The translations under genes and the position numbers were made by a program. A DNA stretch of 64,000 bases from NCBI GenBank assembly GCA_905202485.1, contig CAJKRY010000003.1, forward strand, positions 1 through 64,000, written 5' to 3'. Source of the stretch: an uncultured Methanomassiliicoccus sp. GTDB lineage: Archaea > Thermoplasmatota > Thermoplasmata > Methanomassiliicoccales > Methanomassiliicoccaceae. Shown piece by piece: positions 9,395 to 19,184 of the stretch; within the stretch, counting starts at the first letter, position 1; every line of letters begins with the position of its first letter. A model generated the notes under the pieces. It was not told where the DNA came from and searched no databases. It worked only from the letters and a program-made list of their open reading frames with translations.

Positions 9395-12300
9395 TCAAAG
9401 GCTGCGTCTTCTCTGCATAAACCTTGCAAGCACGTACATGAAGGCAACAGCGCATGCCAGAACTACAAAGTAGATTATTACCATGTTTGTGTAAGTTTCC
9501 TGGCCCTCATAATGAAGTGTAATCGTGTGGTCTCCCGGAGGAACATGATAGGCATTTGCCATTGAGTTTGTTGATACGTGCTCAAGAACCGTGCCGTCTT
9601 CCAGAGTTGCGACCCAGAGATCTGAATAACTGTCTGCTACAATCATCCACATCCAGTCATCAGAAGATGTGTTGATTTCATAGTTGGTGTTGTTCGGATG
9701 CGTGAACTCAATGGTTCCCTCAGGAGGCTGGGATATCTCAAAACCTGCAGGAAGCAGCGAGACTCCGTAGAGGTTCATGTCTTCTACCCGCAGAGTATGC
9801 TTTCCCTCATCAAGGCTGATCACAGCTTCTAGGTACTTTCCGTTCTTCTGAAGTTCAACCGGTACTCCGTCAACATAGAATGTTCCAGTGTCTTCTCCTG
9901 CAATCCGCAAGAGGAATTCTCCGCCGTAAGGCAGATCAATCTCGTGAGATGCGTACGAGTGCTCAATTGATATTGTTGCAGAATCGACATAAACAGAATT
10001 CTGTCCTACAGATTTCATTGTTATTTTCAGAGAACCGCCTGAAGAGACCACCGCAAGACTTGCATCTTTTATATCTGAACCGGAAACGGCCAGAGACGCA
10101 ATGGGTATGCTTGATCCGTCTTCCCAGACTTCAATGAGAACTGCAGAATTAACATCCTGAGGGTCAGCGTCCAGCTTAATTGTATAAGGCAGACCGGCTG
10201 TAGTCTCTGGAATAGTAGCTAGAGTCATTGACTCTCCGCTTTTGAGAACAGTCAGATTTCCGTCAATTATGAATGAACTCGTAAGGGATGAACCGATTCC
10301 GTAGCCGTCGTCTCCGAGCCATGGAAGATATGCCCCGTTCCAGGAAGAGGTTACCGGAACTACAAATGCAGTTTTATCAGACAGCTTGGAAAGCATCTCT
10401 TTACCGCGCTCCAGTGCAGAATTGTAGTTTTCAGTGCCGGTGAATAATACCCTCTGGACGCAGATTTTGCCGTCTCCGTGTGTCGACAGCGTCATTGTGT
10501 GTTTTCCAGAAGTGACATTTAGGTCGGCAATATGCGTCCAGGCAGAGTGCGTAAATGTGCTTGAGGTGTCGATTTCGGCTACCTCCCTGCCGTCTACAGA
10601 TATTGTAACGGTGCCGCAGTCTGGACCGAATATCATATCTAACCAAAGGGAGAAGGTTCCGTCGGATTCTGCATTCAGTGATATATCCAGTGTGTGTTTG
10701 CCGGTGGTAGAGACTCCTGGATATGCAGAGTAGCCGTCCATGTAATAAGAAGGATCATAAATCCATGTGGAGGCGCCGTCTGTGGTATGTGTGTTTCCCA
10801 GATCAGAAAGCATAACCATTGCTCCTCCCCAGTCTTCCATTTCCATTACAAAGTCTTCTACTGAAGGTGTAGCGATAGTTCCCATTGATTCCAGGACATT
10901 GCCCACGTCCCCGCCGGGATAGCCTGCGAGTATATTGAGACCGGACAGATCGGCTACACCCATTCCTGAAAGGCCTATCAGATACTGTCTAGGTCCGGTA
11001 GTAAACAGAGGACCGGTAGACTGATGAATGCGGTCCAGCCACTCTCCGTTTTCATAGATTGCAGCACCGCTCTCATAATCCTTCCAAACTGTCAGATTCT
11101 GCAGGGATTCGAATAATTTTGCTTCTTCTTCCGGAGTATGCACCTGAACTACGATAAATCGCACATCTGCGGTTCCTCCCAGCAGTTCAGAGATTGTCTT
11201 GTAGCCGAAAGATTCGCTGTATATAGCAGAACCCAGAAACGTCCAGTACTCTTCAGTCTCAAGCCCGAAAGCATACATTTTGCCAGAGATGTATGGGCTG
11301 TACATCCCTACTTCTGGAGTCTGGGAAGACGGATAGCCGTCGTATCTCGGCTGGTCTGGAGTATAATAAACCTGCGCATACGGCAGGTTAAGAACTCTGA
11401 AATTGCCATCCACACCGGCGAGGTCCTCATACGGCTGGGCATAAACTCCTGGAAGGTTAAACGATCTGATCTCGCCGGATAAGACTACAGATGAAGAGAA
11501 GATTATGCAGAATGACAATAAGACTGCCAGCACCTTCGGCTTCAGTATGTCCTTTCTGATGTTTTTCCAGGCCCCTTTCAGAAAGGTAGGAGCCCTTCTC
11601 AGCTCATCGGCGTGAGTGATCAGCAACCCTACCATTACCGCGTATGCAAATCCCGTGAGAAGATGCAGACGTGAATACACCCGGATAGAATCCATCAGAG
11701 GGACTGTATCAAACATCACTCTGAATACAGGTCCGAAAAGGGAGTTCGGACCGCATGCCAGCACAATGAAGAGAATGGAAGGAACCGCCAGAGAGACCAG
11801 CAGGCGCCTTTCCTGTTTTATTTTCAGAGAATAGAATGCAGCAAGCGGCACCGCAGCGGCTAAAATGTAACCCATAATGCCGTAGCCGCTTAGAAGCGTC
11901 CAATTATCCAGCGACAGCTCTGAGTTTATGAAAGTATTTTCAGTGGACTGCATTAAAAATGAATAGATCAAAGAATAACTGCTGTACTGCTGCGCTGCTT
12001 CTATAGTATATACCGTTGACAGCGTCGACATGCCGCCGTCGGCAAATTTTGAAAGGGCCATCGGCAGCACGAGAACCCCCACTGCCAAGATTCCAGTTAT
12101 CAATGTAAAGCCCGAGCTCTTAAAATCAATACGCTTACGGAATAATGGAACTAGAGTATACACCAGAATAAACAGGATCAGGAATACAGCGGTAATCAAA
12201 ATGATATGCGGGGAGCCTACAGACCCCATGATAAATGCGAATACCGGCAGAAGCATAGCATATACCGGTTTGTGTTCCGTCAGAGTTTTGTAAAGGCAGA

Positions 12301-12790
12301 GGAAGACAAAGGGAAGAAACGCATAGCCAGCGATAAAAAGGTGATGATTCTCAGTTATCTGTGACATGTAAATCTGAGAGAATATGTAAACTATACCGGC
12401 AACAACAGACGCCAGCCTGTTTTTTGTTATACCATATGAACACAGGTACATGGCAAATCCGGCAAGCCAGAAGAATCCTACAATGAATATCTTGAATACG
12501 GCTCCTGGAGACAAATGCAGAATTTCCTCAAACAGATAGTATCCAGAAGACAAGACAACAGAAGGAAAATCGATGTGACCCAGAGACGGCATGTCTCTCC
12601 ATGCAGAGAAATATGAATTTTCACCAAACATTACGCTGAAGTCCGTGGGAGGACCCATGGCGTCAGTGCCGACAAAAAATGAACTGGAAAAGAAGTTTCT
12701 GAAGATCAAAAGCGTGATTACTGCAAATAATAAAGCTGGTATGATCAGATTATTGACTTTGCGGCTGGACGCTAAAGTTTTCCAGTTCAT
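9395..12790 (-). CDS. Giant GT-C-like membrane protein with large beta-rich C-terminal part
   Basis: 1131 residues. The first roughly 440 residues hold a dozen or so membrane helices with an early extracytoplasmic loop (VGTDAMGPP near 40), as in YfhO- or GT-C-type glycosyltransferases. The following 650 residues are soluble and beta-rich, with repeated jelly-roll-like stretches (HTLDISLNAESDGTFSLWLD and similar), suggesting carbohydrate-binding modules. A final helix (MVIIYFVVLACAVAFMYVLA) and a basic tail (RRRSL) end it. I infer transfer of sugar from a polyprenyl-phosphate donor outside the membrane. A GAAGGTGG ribosome binding site precedes the ATG. The donor and the identity of the C-terminal modules remain unknown. 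Confidence 0.6.
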   Translation of the reverse strand: MNWKTLASSRKVNNLIIPALLFAVITLLIFRNFFSSSFFVGTDAMGPPTDFSVMFGENSYFSAWRDMPSLGHIDFPSVVLSSGYYLFEEILHLSPGAVFKIFIVGFFWLAGFAMYLCSYGITKNRLASVVAGIVYIFSQIYMSQITENHHLFIAGYAFLPFVFLCLYKTLTEHKPVYAMLLPVFAFIMGSVGSPHIILITAVFLILFILVYTLVPLFRKRIDFKSSGFTLITGILAVGVLVLPMALSKFADGGMSTLSTVYTIEAAQQYSSYSLIYSFLMQSTENTFINSELSLDNWTLLSGYGIMGYILAAAVPLAAFYSLKIKQERRLLVSLAVPSILFIVLACGPNSLFGPVFRVMFDTVPLMDSIRVYSRLHLLTGFAYAVMVGLLITHADELRRAPTFLKGAWKNIRKDILKPKVLAVLLSFCIIFSSSVVLSGEIRSFNLPGVYAQPYEDLAGVDGNFRVLNLPYAQVYYTPDQPRYDGYPSSQTPEVGMYSPYISGKMYAFGLETEEYWTFLGSAIYSESFGYKTISELLGGTADVRFIVVQVHTPEEEAKLFESLQNLTVWKDYESGAAIYENGEWLDRIHQSTGPLFTTGPRQYLIGLSGMGVADLSGLNILAGYPGGDVGNVLESMGTIATPSVEDFVMEMEDWGGAMVMLSDLGNTHTTDGASTWIYDPSYYMDGYSAYPGVSTTGKHTLDISLNAESDGTFSLWLDMIFGPDCGTVTISVDGREVAEIDTSSTFTHSAWTHIADLNVTSGKHTMTLSTHGDGKICVQRVLFTGTENYNSALERGKEMLSKLSDKTAFVVPVTSSWNGAYLPWLGDDGYGIGSSLTSSFIIDGNLTVLKSGESMTLATIPETTAGLPYTIKLDADPQDVNSAVLIEVWEDGSSIPIASLAVSGSDIKDASLAVVSSGGSLKITMKSVGQNSVYVDSATISIEHSYASHEIDLPYGGEFLLRIAGEDTGTFYVDGVPVELQKNGKYLEAVISLDEGKHTLRVEDMNLYGVSLLPAGFEISQPPEGTIEFTHPNNTNYEINTSSDDWMWMIVADSYSDLWVATLEDGTVLEHVSTNSMANAYHVPPGDHTITLHYEGQETYTNMVIIYFVVLACAVAFMYVLARFMQRRRSL

Positions 12791-12970
12791 TATCCACCTT
12801 CAGAGACTTTGAAATTTCAGTATATATAATTAATGTCTATACAATTTATGTTGGACTTATTTTTAGCTTCATATCATTAAATAAAGTATATATCGCAGGT
12901 ACATATCAACAAAGGATTTAATCTAGTTGAAACACCTATACTCTCAAATAGAGAAGATAGGGGCTAAGTC
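12791..12970. promoter_or_regulatory. Divergent promoter region
   Basis: Two TATA-like elements are seen. AATTATATATAC (minus strand, 12815-12826) serves the giant membrane protein, which has a Shine-Dalgarno GAAGGTGG. TAAAGTATATATC (plus strand, about 12880-12892) serves the GT2 gene, with GGGG just before its ATG. Confidence 0.5.
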
Positions 12971-13723
12971 ATGCAAGATTCCGATTTCCAGCGTTTCTCT
13001 GTAATTCTTCCTACATTCAATGAAGCTGAAAATATAGAAAAAATGGCATCAACATTGCTACGGCTTTATCCTGGCATAAGAATTTTGGTGATGGATGATA
13101 ATTCTAAAGATGATACGATTGCAATCTGCAGAGAACTGGAAAAAACAATACCAGAATTCAAAATTGTTGTAAGAGACCCCAAAGACAAAGGTTTGACTGC
13201 CAGTGCGATGGAAGGAATAGTCAGGAGCGAGACAGAATTCTATATTGTGATGGATTCTGACTTTCAGCATCCCCCGAAAATATTAAAGTCCATTATGGAA
13301 AGTCTGCTAGACGGGTCTGACATGGTGATCGGCAAAAGATCTAAAAAAGATGCTTTGACGATAGGAAGAAGGTTTTCTTCAGATGTTGCTCAGTGCATTG
13401 CCGCATTTTATCTCACATTCATCGGCCAGCCTCGTTCAAAAGACATAATGAGCGGTTTATTCGGCGGCCGTGTAGAACCATGCAGAAATGTAATTAATGA
13501 AAATAACGATGAGTTTGAACGTGTTGGATTCAAGATATTGTTTGACCTGCTGAAATTCATAGACCCTAAATCAAAGATAAGTGAAGTAGAATATGAATTC
13601 GGAAGCAGAGCCGGAGGAGAGTCCAAGATAAATTCCACCATTATTGTCTCCGTACTCAGGCAGTGCGGGACATTTGGAAAGGGCTGCGCCAGCATTGCTG
13701 ACGTAGTGCTTTCAAAAAAATAA
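12971..13723 (+). CDS. GT2 glycosyltransferase, dolichyl-phosphate mannose synthase-like
   Basis: 250 residues with a GT-A fold. It shows SVILPTFNEAENIE at the N terminus, the nucleotide-binding MDDNSKDDT, and a MDSDFQHPP motif (the DxD-bearing signature of DPM1-like enzymes) near residue 96, then VIGKRSKK. There are no C-terminal membrane helices, as in the short soluble DPM synthases. It would move a sugar, probably mannose or glucose, from a nucleotide donor to dolichyl phosphate, providing the lipid-linked donor that GT-C enzymes such as its neighbour need. It ends two bases from the convergent nucleotidyltransferase gene. Confidence 0.82.
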   Translation: MQDSDFQRFSVILPTFNEAENIEKMASTLLRLYPGIRILVMDDNSKDDTIAICRELEKTIPEFKIVVRDPKDKGLTASAMEGIVRSETEFYIVMDSDFQHPPKILKSIMESLLDGSDMVIGKRSKKDALTIGRRFSSDVAQCIAAFYLTFIGQPRSKDIMSGLFGGRVEPCRNVINENNDEFERVGFKILFDLLKFIDPKSKISEVEYEFGSRAGGESKINSTIIVSVLRQCGTFGKGCASIADVVLSKK

Positions 13724-13725
13724 TT

Positions 13726-14763
13726 TTAAGAAGTTTGGTTGTCGCCGAGAACTGTATCTGATAAAGCTGTCCCGTCAGGAATTGCGCAGCCTTCTCCTAA
13801 AAGAACATTGTCAAGCTGGCAGTTGCTGCCGATCGTGCAATTGCCTCTCATAAACACATTCGTTAATTTTGATCCGCTGCCCACTGAAGAATCGTGACCT
13901 ACGATTGAAAAACTCAACAGAGCATCGGACCCGATAGAGACGCCTTTTCCAACATATGAAGGACCGATGATCATGCAGCGGTCGGTGTAAAAATCCGAAG
14001 ATGCCACATGACCCTTGCATTGAGCATTGCGTCTGTCACCTTCTGTACCCCTGCGTTCAGCCATACTGAGATTGGCTTTCAGAAGATCTGCCGGTCTGCC
14101 GATGTCAACCCACATCCCTTCCAAAACAGATCCTTGAATCTTTTTCCCATCATTCAGCAATGCAGGGAACAGCTGTTTGGAAAAGTCAAATTTTTCTCCT
14201 TTGGGAACGTAATCAAGCACATCCCTGTTGAGAATATATATGCCTGCGTTTATTAGATTTGAAAAAACTTCCTCTTCATTTGGTTTTTCCTTAAATCTGT
14301 TGACGGCGCCTGTTTCATCAAGGCCCACGATCCCGAATTCAGTGGGATTTTCGACAGTGGTTAAAGCCATTGTAGCAGTTGCACCTGAATCTTTGTGCTC
14401 TTTTAACAGCGCTGCAACGTTAATGTCGGCCAGAACGTCACCGCTGGCAACTATGAAGGTTTCAGTGAGTTTGTCTTCCAGAAGCTTTACTGCCCCGGCG
14501 GTGCCGGCTGGAGTTTCTTCTGTCTCAAAAACAGTCTCAATTCCAAAATCTATATCACTCAGACTTTCAATTAAATCTTCAGATTTGTATCCGCATGTCA
14601 AATACACTCTATCTATGCTGGCGTCAGAAAGCGAGTCTATGAGATACTTGATACAGGGCGTATCGAGTATCGGCAGCATAGGCTTTGGCAATGAATCCGT
14701 AAGGGGTCTGAGTCTTGCCCCTTCTCCTCCTGCTAAGATTACAGCATTAAGCGGTTCAGACAT
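13726..14763 (-). CDS. NDP-sugar pyrophosphorylase with left-handed beta-helix tail
   Basis: 345 residues. The N-terminal nucleotidyltransferase domain starts with the signature AVILAGGEGARLRPLTD and KPMLP, followed by GDVLAD in the catalytic centre. The C-terminal 100 residues show hexapeptide-type repeats (IGPSYVGKGVSIGSDALL and on) forming a left-handed beta helix. It would make a GDP-, UDP- or dTDP-sugar from a sugar-1-phosphate and NTP, most plausibly as mannose-1-phosphate guanylyltransferase or glucose-1-phosphate thymidylyl/uridylyltransferase. It supplies donors for the glycosyltransferases around it. A TATA element 28 bases upstream of the ATG suggests a leaderless message. Confidence 0.85.
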   Translation of the reverse strand: MSEPLNAVILAGGEGARLRPLTDSLPKPMLPILDTPCIKYLIDSLSDASIDRVYLTCGYKSEDLIESLSDIDFGIETVFETEETPAGTAGAVKLLEDKLTETFIVASGDVLADINVAALLKEHKDSGATATMALTTVENPTEFGIVGLDETGAVNRFKEKPNEEEVFSNLINAGIYILNRDVLDYVPKGEKFDFSKQLFPALLNDGKKIQGSVLEGMWVDIGRPADLLKANLSMAERRGTEGDRRNAQCKGHVASSDFYTDRCMIIGPSYVGKGVSIGSDALLSFSIVGHDSSVGSGSKLTNVFMRGNCTIGSNCQLDNVLLGEGCAIPDGTALSDTVLGDNQTS

Positions 14764-14786
14764 CGCAAATTAGTATGTGTTCAGCA

Positions 14787-14796
14787 GGTATTTAAG
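14787..14796 (-). promoter_or_regulatory. TATA element of the NDP-sugar pyrophosphorylase gene
   Basis: CTTAAATACC on the minus strand is centred about 28 bases before the ATG at 14763, so transcription probably starts at or next to the start codon. Confidence 0.5.
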
Positions 14797-14860
14797 AGGA
14801 AAGTGTGAAGGCGGGAGACTACTATAAATATCGAAAGCCTCCCCCTCAAAAACCACTTGA

Positions 14861-16318
14861 TTATCCAAGGAAACCGCGCTGGTTTGCAGCTCTCAGCACA
14901 AACTCCCCAAGATCCTTTGTCTGCCTTAAATTATTAGAGATGTAGGTTGTTATCTCTCTATGAGCCTCGTCTGTCTCATAATCAATGTTTAGAGTGTTTA
15001 CGGCCTTTGCAATATCAGGCATAGACTCTAAAATCTCCGGGTTCATGAATTTAAGAGCAGAGCTCATGCTTTTATCAAAATGCGGGCAAACATCTCTGAC
15101 AAAATCAAGATCCTTTTCTGTTAAGGCATCCATACCTAGCAGTTCCGGCGGTATTCCAAGAGAGTAGAGAGCGCAGCAGAAGCCGATGGCACGGGGAAGT
15201 TTCACTCCTTCCATGCTGCGGGAGTATCCAAACAGACCTATGTGCAGCTTCCTTTTTCTTCTTCTGGGAACATAGTTGGACACTTCACAGATCAGAGGAG
15301 CCAGCTTCATGAGGCGCTTGCGGTATGAGGTGGAACACCTGGCGATTATGTCCTCAGCACGCTGCTGGTCGATTTCATGGGCCTTTTTCTTGCTGGTTTC
15401 ATTCAATCTCTGAATGCCGTTTCTGACTTTTTCATTTGAATTGTCATACTTGAATGCCGACTGTACAGTAAATGTCTGCACTGAAGGATATTCTTCCATG
15501 ATTGCGTCTACATTATCAGGTTTCAGATTTCCCCTGAAGGGAGCTGAACCGACCCCGATAATAGGGAAGATTTCTACACCACTTCTTTCTTCCAAGTCCT
15601 GAAGGTTGTAAAGAGCGATTTTATTCATCAGGATGGCGCTGAGATCTCCGTAATTCATTGCTGGATCAGACCTGGCAAGGAACACCCTCTGATATTCCAG
15701 ATCCTTGCCTGTTATGTATGTCTCAGTGATTTTATGGGCATCCAGCATGTGATCCAGATCTTCGAATAATGGAATGACATTAATTTTTTCAGGTTCAAAC
15801 GTGCCTATCCAGTCAGACACAGGAGAAGAGTCATCAAAGAGCATATGCTGCTTTCCGACTACAAAATTACGGTAATAACTATAGACTCTGTCTAGAGACA
15901 GCGCCGAAGAAGTCATTGGCAGAATGACTTCAAAAATGGGAGGAATATCATTTTGGTAGAACAATTGGGCTGTATCGAATGACCTCGGGATTGATTCCAA
16001 CGTCTCAAGCAGAATTTTTGCCTCATCTTTCTCTACTGTAGGGTTGGGCACACGCAGAGTCAGGAATACATCTTTACCGATCTGTTTTTCACGAAAGTAC
16101 CATTCATACTTCGAAAGCAGCTTTTTTACAACGAAGTTATCGACTTCCTTTCCTTCGCAATCCCACATCTGTTCGTCGCATTCCAAATGAGAGAATACGT
16201 AGTATGCTTCCTGTATCTCGTCCTCGCCGCCCATTTCGGGTGACTCGGCAAAAAAGGGCGGATTAACATTATCAGGATGCTGAGTGCTCATACATCTAGG
16301 GATCTTGAAAGAGGTCAT
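14861..16318 (-). CDS. ppcA: Archaeal-type phosphoenolpyruvate carboxylase
   Basis: 485 residues, the length of the short archaeal PEPC (the bacterial type is about 900). The N terminus IPRCMSTQHPDNVNPPFF is the family hallmark, with later MEGVKLPRAIGFCCALYSLGIPPELLG near the C terminus and EVILPMTSS in the core. It converts PEP and bicarbonate to oxaloacetate, feeding aspartate and tetrapyrrole/amino acid synthesis. The malic enzyme near the right end of the window acts at the same C3/C4 junction. A TATA element (TTTAAATA, 16341-16348) about 27 bases before the ATG indicates a leaderless monocistronic message. Confidence 0.95.
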   Translation of the reverse strand: MTSFKIPRCMSTQHPDNVNPPFFAESPEMGGEDEIQEAYYVFSHLECDEQMWDCEGKEVDNFVVKKLLSKYEWYFREKQIGKDVFLTLRVPNPTVEKDEAKILLETLESIPRSFDTAQLFYQNDIPPIFEVILPMTSSALSLDRVYSYYRNFVVGKQHMLFDDSSPVSDWIGTFEPEKINVIPLFEDLDHMLDAHKITETYITGKDLEYQRVFLARSDPAMNYGDLSAILMNKIALYNLQDLEERSGVEIFPIIGVGSAPFRGNLKPDNVDAIMEEYPSVQTFTVQSAFKYDNSNEKVRNGIQRLNETSKKKAHEIDQQRAEDIIARCSTSYRKRLMKLAPLICEVSNYVPRRRKRKLHIGLFGYSRSMEGVKLPRAIGFCCALYSLGIPPELLGMDALTEKDLDFVRDVCPHFDKSMSSALKFMNPEILESMPDIAKAVNTLNIDYETDEAHREITTYISNNLRQTKDLGEFVLRAANQRGFLG

Positions 16319-16340
16319 TGCATGTTCACTTGAGAGTTAG

Positions 16341-16348
16341 TATTTAAA
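16341..16348 (-). promoter_or_regulatory. TATA element of ppcA
   Basis: TATTTAAA on the plus strand (TTTAAATA on the coding strand) is centred about 27 bases upstream of the ATG at 16318. The gap to the next gene also holds AT-rich sequence without further recognisable sites. Confidence 0.5.
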
Positions 16349-16458
16349 AGTGATCACCTACGAGTTCACTCTTTGAGAATAAACGAAATAATTATACGAA
16401 AAGATTTTAAAATAGATAAGAAAATTAGTTAAAAGTACAATATGCTAACGAAAAACGT

Positions 16459-17340
16459 TTAGAGCTTTTTTGTACTCTCTACAACATCCCATGTAGCCAT
16501 GATGTCTTTCTGTTTTGAAACATGTATCTTTGCTTTTGCACGGCAGTAAAATTCAAGCGACATCGCAAACAGCAGTTTCAAGGGATGAAATCCTAAGGAT
16601 TTTACAGAATCCATAGTGGAGTGAAAGACCAGTTTTTTATCCCACGTAGGAACTTTAAAATCATAATCTTTCTTCATATACTGCTCTCCCACATTGACCC
16701 TGAGCCTCTGTTTCAAAAAATCTTTGACTGTGTCTGGTCCTCTGTTTAACACTACTGCTTCGGGAGCGTAGACGCTATTATAACCTAGTTTCTCAAGTTC
16801 CATTTTCAATATGTCTTCATCACACTGCTTTCCCATTGCAGGTCTGACTCCTAGATTTCTAAAGGCAACCAGCTCTCCTATTTTAGGAGCCTTTAGTGAG
16901 ATATTATGGTGCATTTCCCAGATCATATGGGACGCGAATCCAATGAAAGTGGAAATGTCGTTTGTAGGTATTGGACGGCCTCCTACAATTCCAGTCTTTG
17001 GATCATTGAACGGAGCCAGCAGAGGCATCAGACAATTGTTATCATTGAAGACATTATCTGCATTGAACAGAATCACTATATCTGTATCAGCCTTATCCAA
17101 CATCGCATTGATTGCAGAAATTTTACCTTCCCGACTTTTCTGAACTATCAGTTCCAGAGTGGCATACTCATCCATAAGCTGAGTTACAATCTTGTCTGTA
17201 TCATCAGTACTTGCACTGGAAACAACATATGTTTTTTTTAGTTCAAAATCCTCAATCTTCTGTTCATACAGAGACCTGATAGCCTTTTCAATATTGTTTG
17301 CCTCGTTATAGGCGCATATGCATACAGAAACTGATTGCAT
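16459..17340 (-). CDS. GT2-family glycosyltransferase
   Basis: About 293 residues. A GT-A domain begins with VSVCICAYNEANNIEKAI, followed by VVSSASTDDTD, SREGKISAINAML and VILFNADNVF, in which ADN stands where the DxD motif is expected. The last 60 residues hold a weakly hydrophobic stretch that might associate with the membrane. The frame is open to 17388, but the family domain starts at the ATG at 17340. It lies 54 bases after the purH stop on the same strand and may be co-transcribed with it, though function suggests it belongs to the glycan genes. Substrate unknown. Confidence 0.8.
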   Translation of the reverse strand: MQSVSVCICAYNEANNIEKAIRSLYEQKIEDFELKKTYVVSSASTDDTDKIVTQLMDEYATLELIVQKSREGKISAINAMLDKADTDIVILFNADNVFNDNNCLMPLLAPFNDPKTGIVGGRPIPTNDISTFIGFASHMIWEMHHNISLKAPKIGELVAFRNLGVRPAMGKQCDEDILKMELEKLGYNSVYAPEAVVLNRGPDTVKDFLKQRLRVNVGEQYMKKDYDFKVPTWDKKLVFHSTMDSVKSLGFHPLKLLFAMSLEFYCRAKAKIHVSKQKDIMATWDVVESTKKL

Positions 17341-17394
17341 TTTCCCAACCCGTGTAAATAAAAGCTTAGAGGGAACTGTAGTTCCCATTTAAAA

Positions 17395-18951
17395 TTAGTG
17401 TCTAAATACACGGGTGCCTGTAAACACCATTGCCATGTTGTGTTCGTTGGCGGCCTGGATAACTTCTTCATCACGGATTGATCCGCCCGGCTGGATGATG
17501 GCGGTGGCTCCGACCTTGGCAGCCTCGTCGACTCCGTCCCTGAAGGGGAAGAAAGCATCAGAAGCCATAACTGAGCCTTTGGCATCCTCGCCTGCCTTGT
17601 GGCCGGCAATGAATGAAGAATCAACACGGGACATCTGTCCGGCTCCGATTCCTACAACTCTTTCGCCCTTGGCAAGAATGACTGTGTTTGACCAGATATG
17701 CTTGACCACGCGGTTGGCAAACAGCAGAGTCTTGATTTCTTCCTCTGTAGGAGCACGGTTTGTCACAACTCTGAGGTTGTCGCGCGTAACTTGAGAGTTA
17801 TCGGCAGTCTGCACCAGCATTCCGCCTTTGACATATTTCATCTTTAAAGCAGGAGCGTCAGCCAGTGTAACAGCCTCATTAGTCCTCATGATCCTGATAT
17901 TCTTCTTACGTGTCAAAATTTCCAGTGCTTCATCAGAGAAAGAAGGCGCCATGACAATCTCGACAAAATGCTTGCTTATCTCATCAGCTGTGGCAGTGTC
18001 GCATTCCCTGTTCAGACCGATCACACAGCCGAAGGCAGCCAAAGAGTCAACATTATATGCAGTAACGAAAGCATCGTAGATGTTGTCGTCGCAGGCAATT
18101 CCGCATGGGTTTGTGTGCTTGATCACAACAGCACAGGCGCGGTCCTCAAATTCGCGCAGCAGCGATAGAGCAGACTCAATGTCAAGAATATTGTTGAATG
18201 AAATCTCTTTTCCGTGCAGTTTTTCAAGCCTTGATGCCGCCACCCCTTTAGCAAACGGATCAGCATAGAAAGCTGCAGCCTGGGAAGGGTTCTCGCCGTA
18301 ACGGAGATCCTGAATCTTTTCCATTCCAATAGTGAGATATTTCGGGAACTGCTCAGTCGGGAACACTCCGCCGAGGTACTCAGAAATCATGCAGTCATAG
18401 GCAGCTGTGGAACGGTAAGCTTCTAGCATCAGGCGCTTAAGCGTCTCCTCGCCGATTTCCCCGTTGTTGGTGTCCATTTCTTCAATAACCGGACCGTAGT
18501 AAGAAGGATCTGTGACAACTGCTACAGAATTATAGTTCTTAGCGGCAGCGCGTATCATGGAAGGACCGCCGATATCAATGTTTTCGATGATGTCCTCTAA
18601 AGTTGAATTTGGTTTGAGAACTGTCTGTTTGAAGGGATATAAGTTTACAACAACCATATCGATCTTCTTAATATTCATCTTGTTGAGCTGCTCCATGTGC
18701 TCAGGAACGTCTCTGCGGGCCAGTATGCCAGCATGGACGTTTGGATGCAATGTCTTAACGCGTCCATCAAGCATCTCCGGAAATCCGGTGATGTCTGAGA
18801 CGTTCACGGTAGGAATGCCTCTGTCATTGAGCAGAGTTGCTGTTCCGCCGGTTGAGATTAACTCTACTCCGCGTGAGCGCAATGCATCTGCGAAGTCTAC
18901 TATACCATTCTTATCCGAGACACTTACAAGTGCGCGTTCTATCTTGACCAA
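17395..18951 (-). CDS. purH: Bifunctional AICAR transformylase/IMP cyclohydrolase
   Basis: 518 residues, full length for PurH. The N-terminal IMP cyclohydrolase domain begins RALVSVSDKNGIVDFA, with ISTGGTA, TGFPEMLDGRVKTLHP and NLYPF. The C-terminal transformylase domain has the KHTNPCG signature and ends with FPFRDGVDEAAKVG and IIQPGGSIRDEEVI. It performs the last two steps of IMP synthesis using 10-formyl-H4F, so it depends on the folate one-carbon pool that the fhs gene in this window can supply. Many archaea use PurP and PurO instead, so the bacterial-type fusion is itself informative. The start is a TTG with GGAGG seven bases before it. Confidence 0.96.
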   Translation of the reverse strand: MVKIERALVSVSDKNGIVDFADALRSRGVELISTGGTATLLNDRGIPTVNVSDITGFPEMLDGRVKTLHPNVHAGILARRDVPEHMEQLNKMNIKKIDMVVVNLYPFKQTVLKPNSTLEDIIENIDIGGPSMIRAAAKNYNSVAVVTDPSYYGPVIEEMDTNNGEIGEETLKRLMLEAYRSTAAYDCMISEYLGGVFPTEQFPKYLTIGMEKIQDLRYGENPSQAAAFYADPFAKGVAASRLEKLHGKEISFNNILDIESALSLLREFEDRACAVVIKHTNPCGIACDDNIYDAFVTAYNVDSLAAFGCVIGLNRECDTATADEISKHFVEIVMAPSFSDEALEILTRKKNIRIMRTNEAVTLADAPALKMKYVKGGMLVQTADNSQVTRDNLRVVTNRAPTEEEIKTLLFANRVVKHIWSNTVILAKGERVVGIGAGQMSRVDSSFIAGHKAGEDAKGSVMASDAFFPFRDGVDEAAKVGATAIIQPGGSIRDEEVIQAANEHNMAMVFTGTRVFRH

Positions 18952-18972
18952 AATCAGGCCTCCACGAAAAGC

Positions 18973-19000
18973 AAACCGTGAGGTTTACCAGCTATATATC
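18973..19000 (-). promoter_or_regulatory. purH promoter with short palindrome
   Basis: A TATA-like GATATATAGC lies at 18991-19000. Between it and the expected transcript start is an inverted repeat AAACC-GTGA-GGTTT (18973-18986). Its position would let a bound repressor block the promoter, but no regulator is known. Confidence 0.35.
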
Positions 19001-19184
19001 TTACCTTCACATATGAAGCTTATTATCAAAACCCATTGAATCAAGCTGCATTATGCCTGCAATCTTGAGTTTTCAGAGGTAGATCCTTCGATTTTAATGA
19101 ATTTTAGATGTATTTTCGTAAAGCTGTGACTATAGCGTATAACTTCGTCAATTAACGAAATATATCTTCAACAAATACTAAAAC

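Noticed and set aside
9880..14773. Long frames opposite the giant membrane protein and the NDP-sugar pyrophosphorylase, including a 181-codon frame at 14228-14773
   Set aside because: They are antisense shadows of well-supported genes and show no family motifs.
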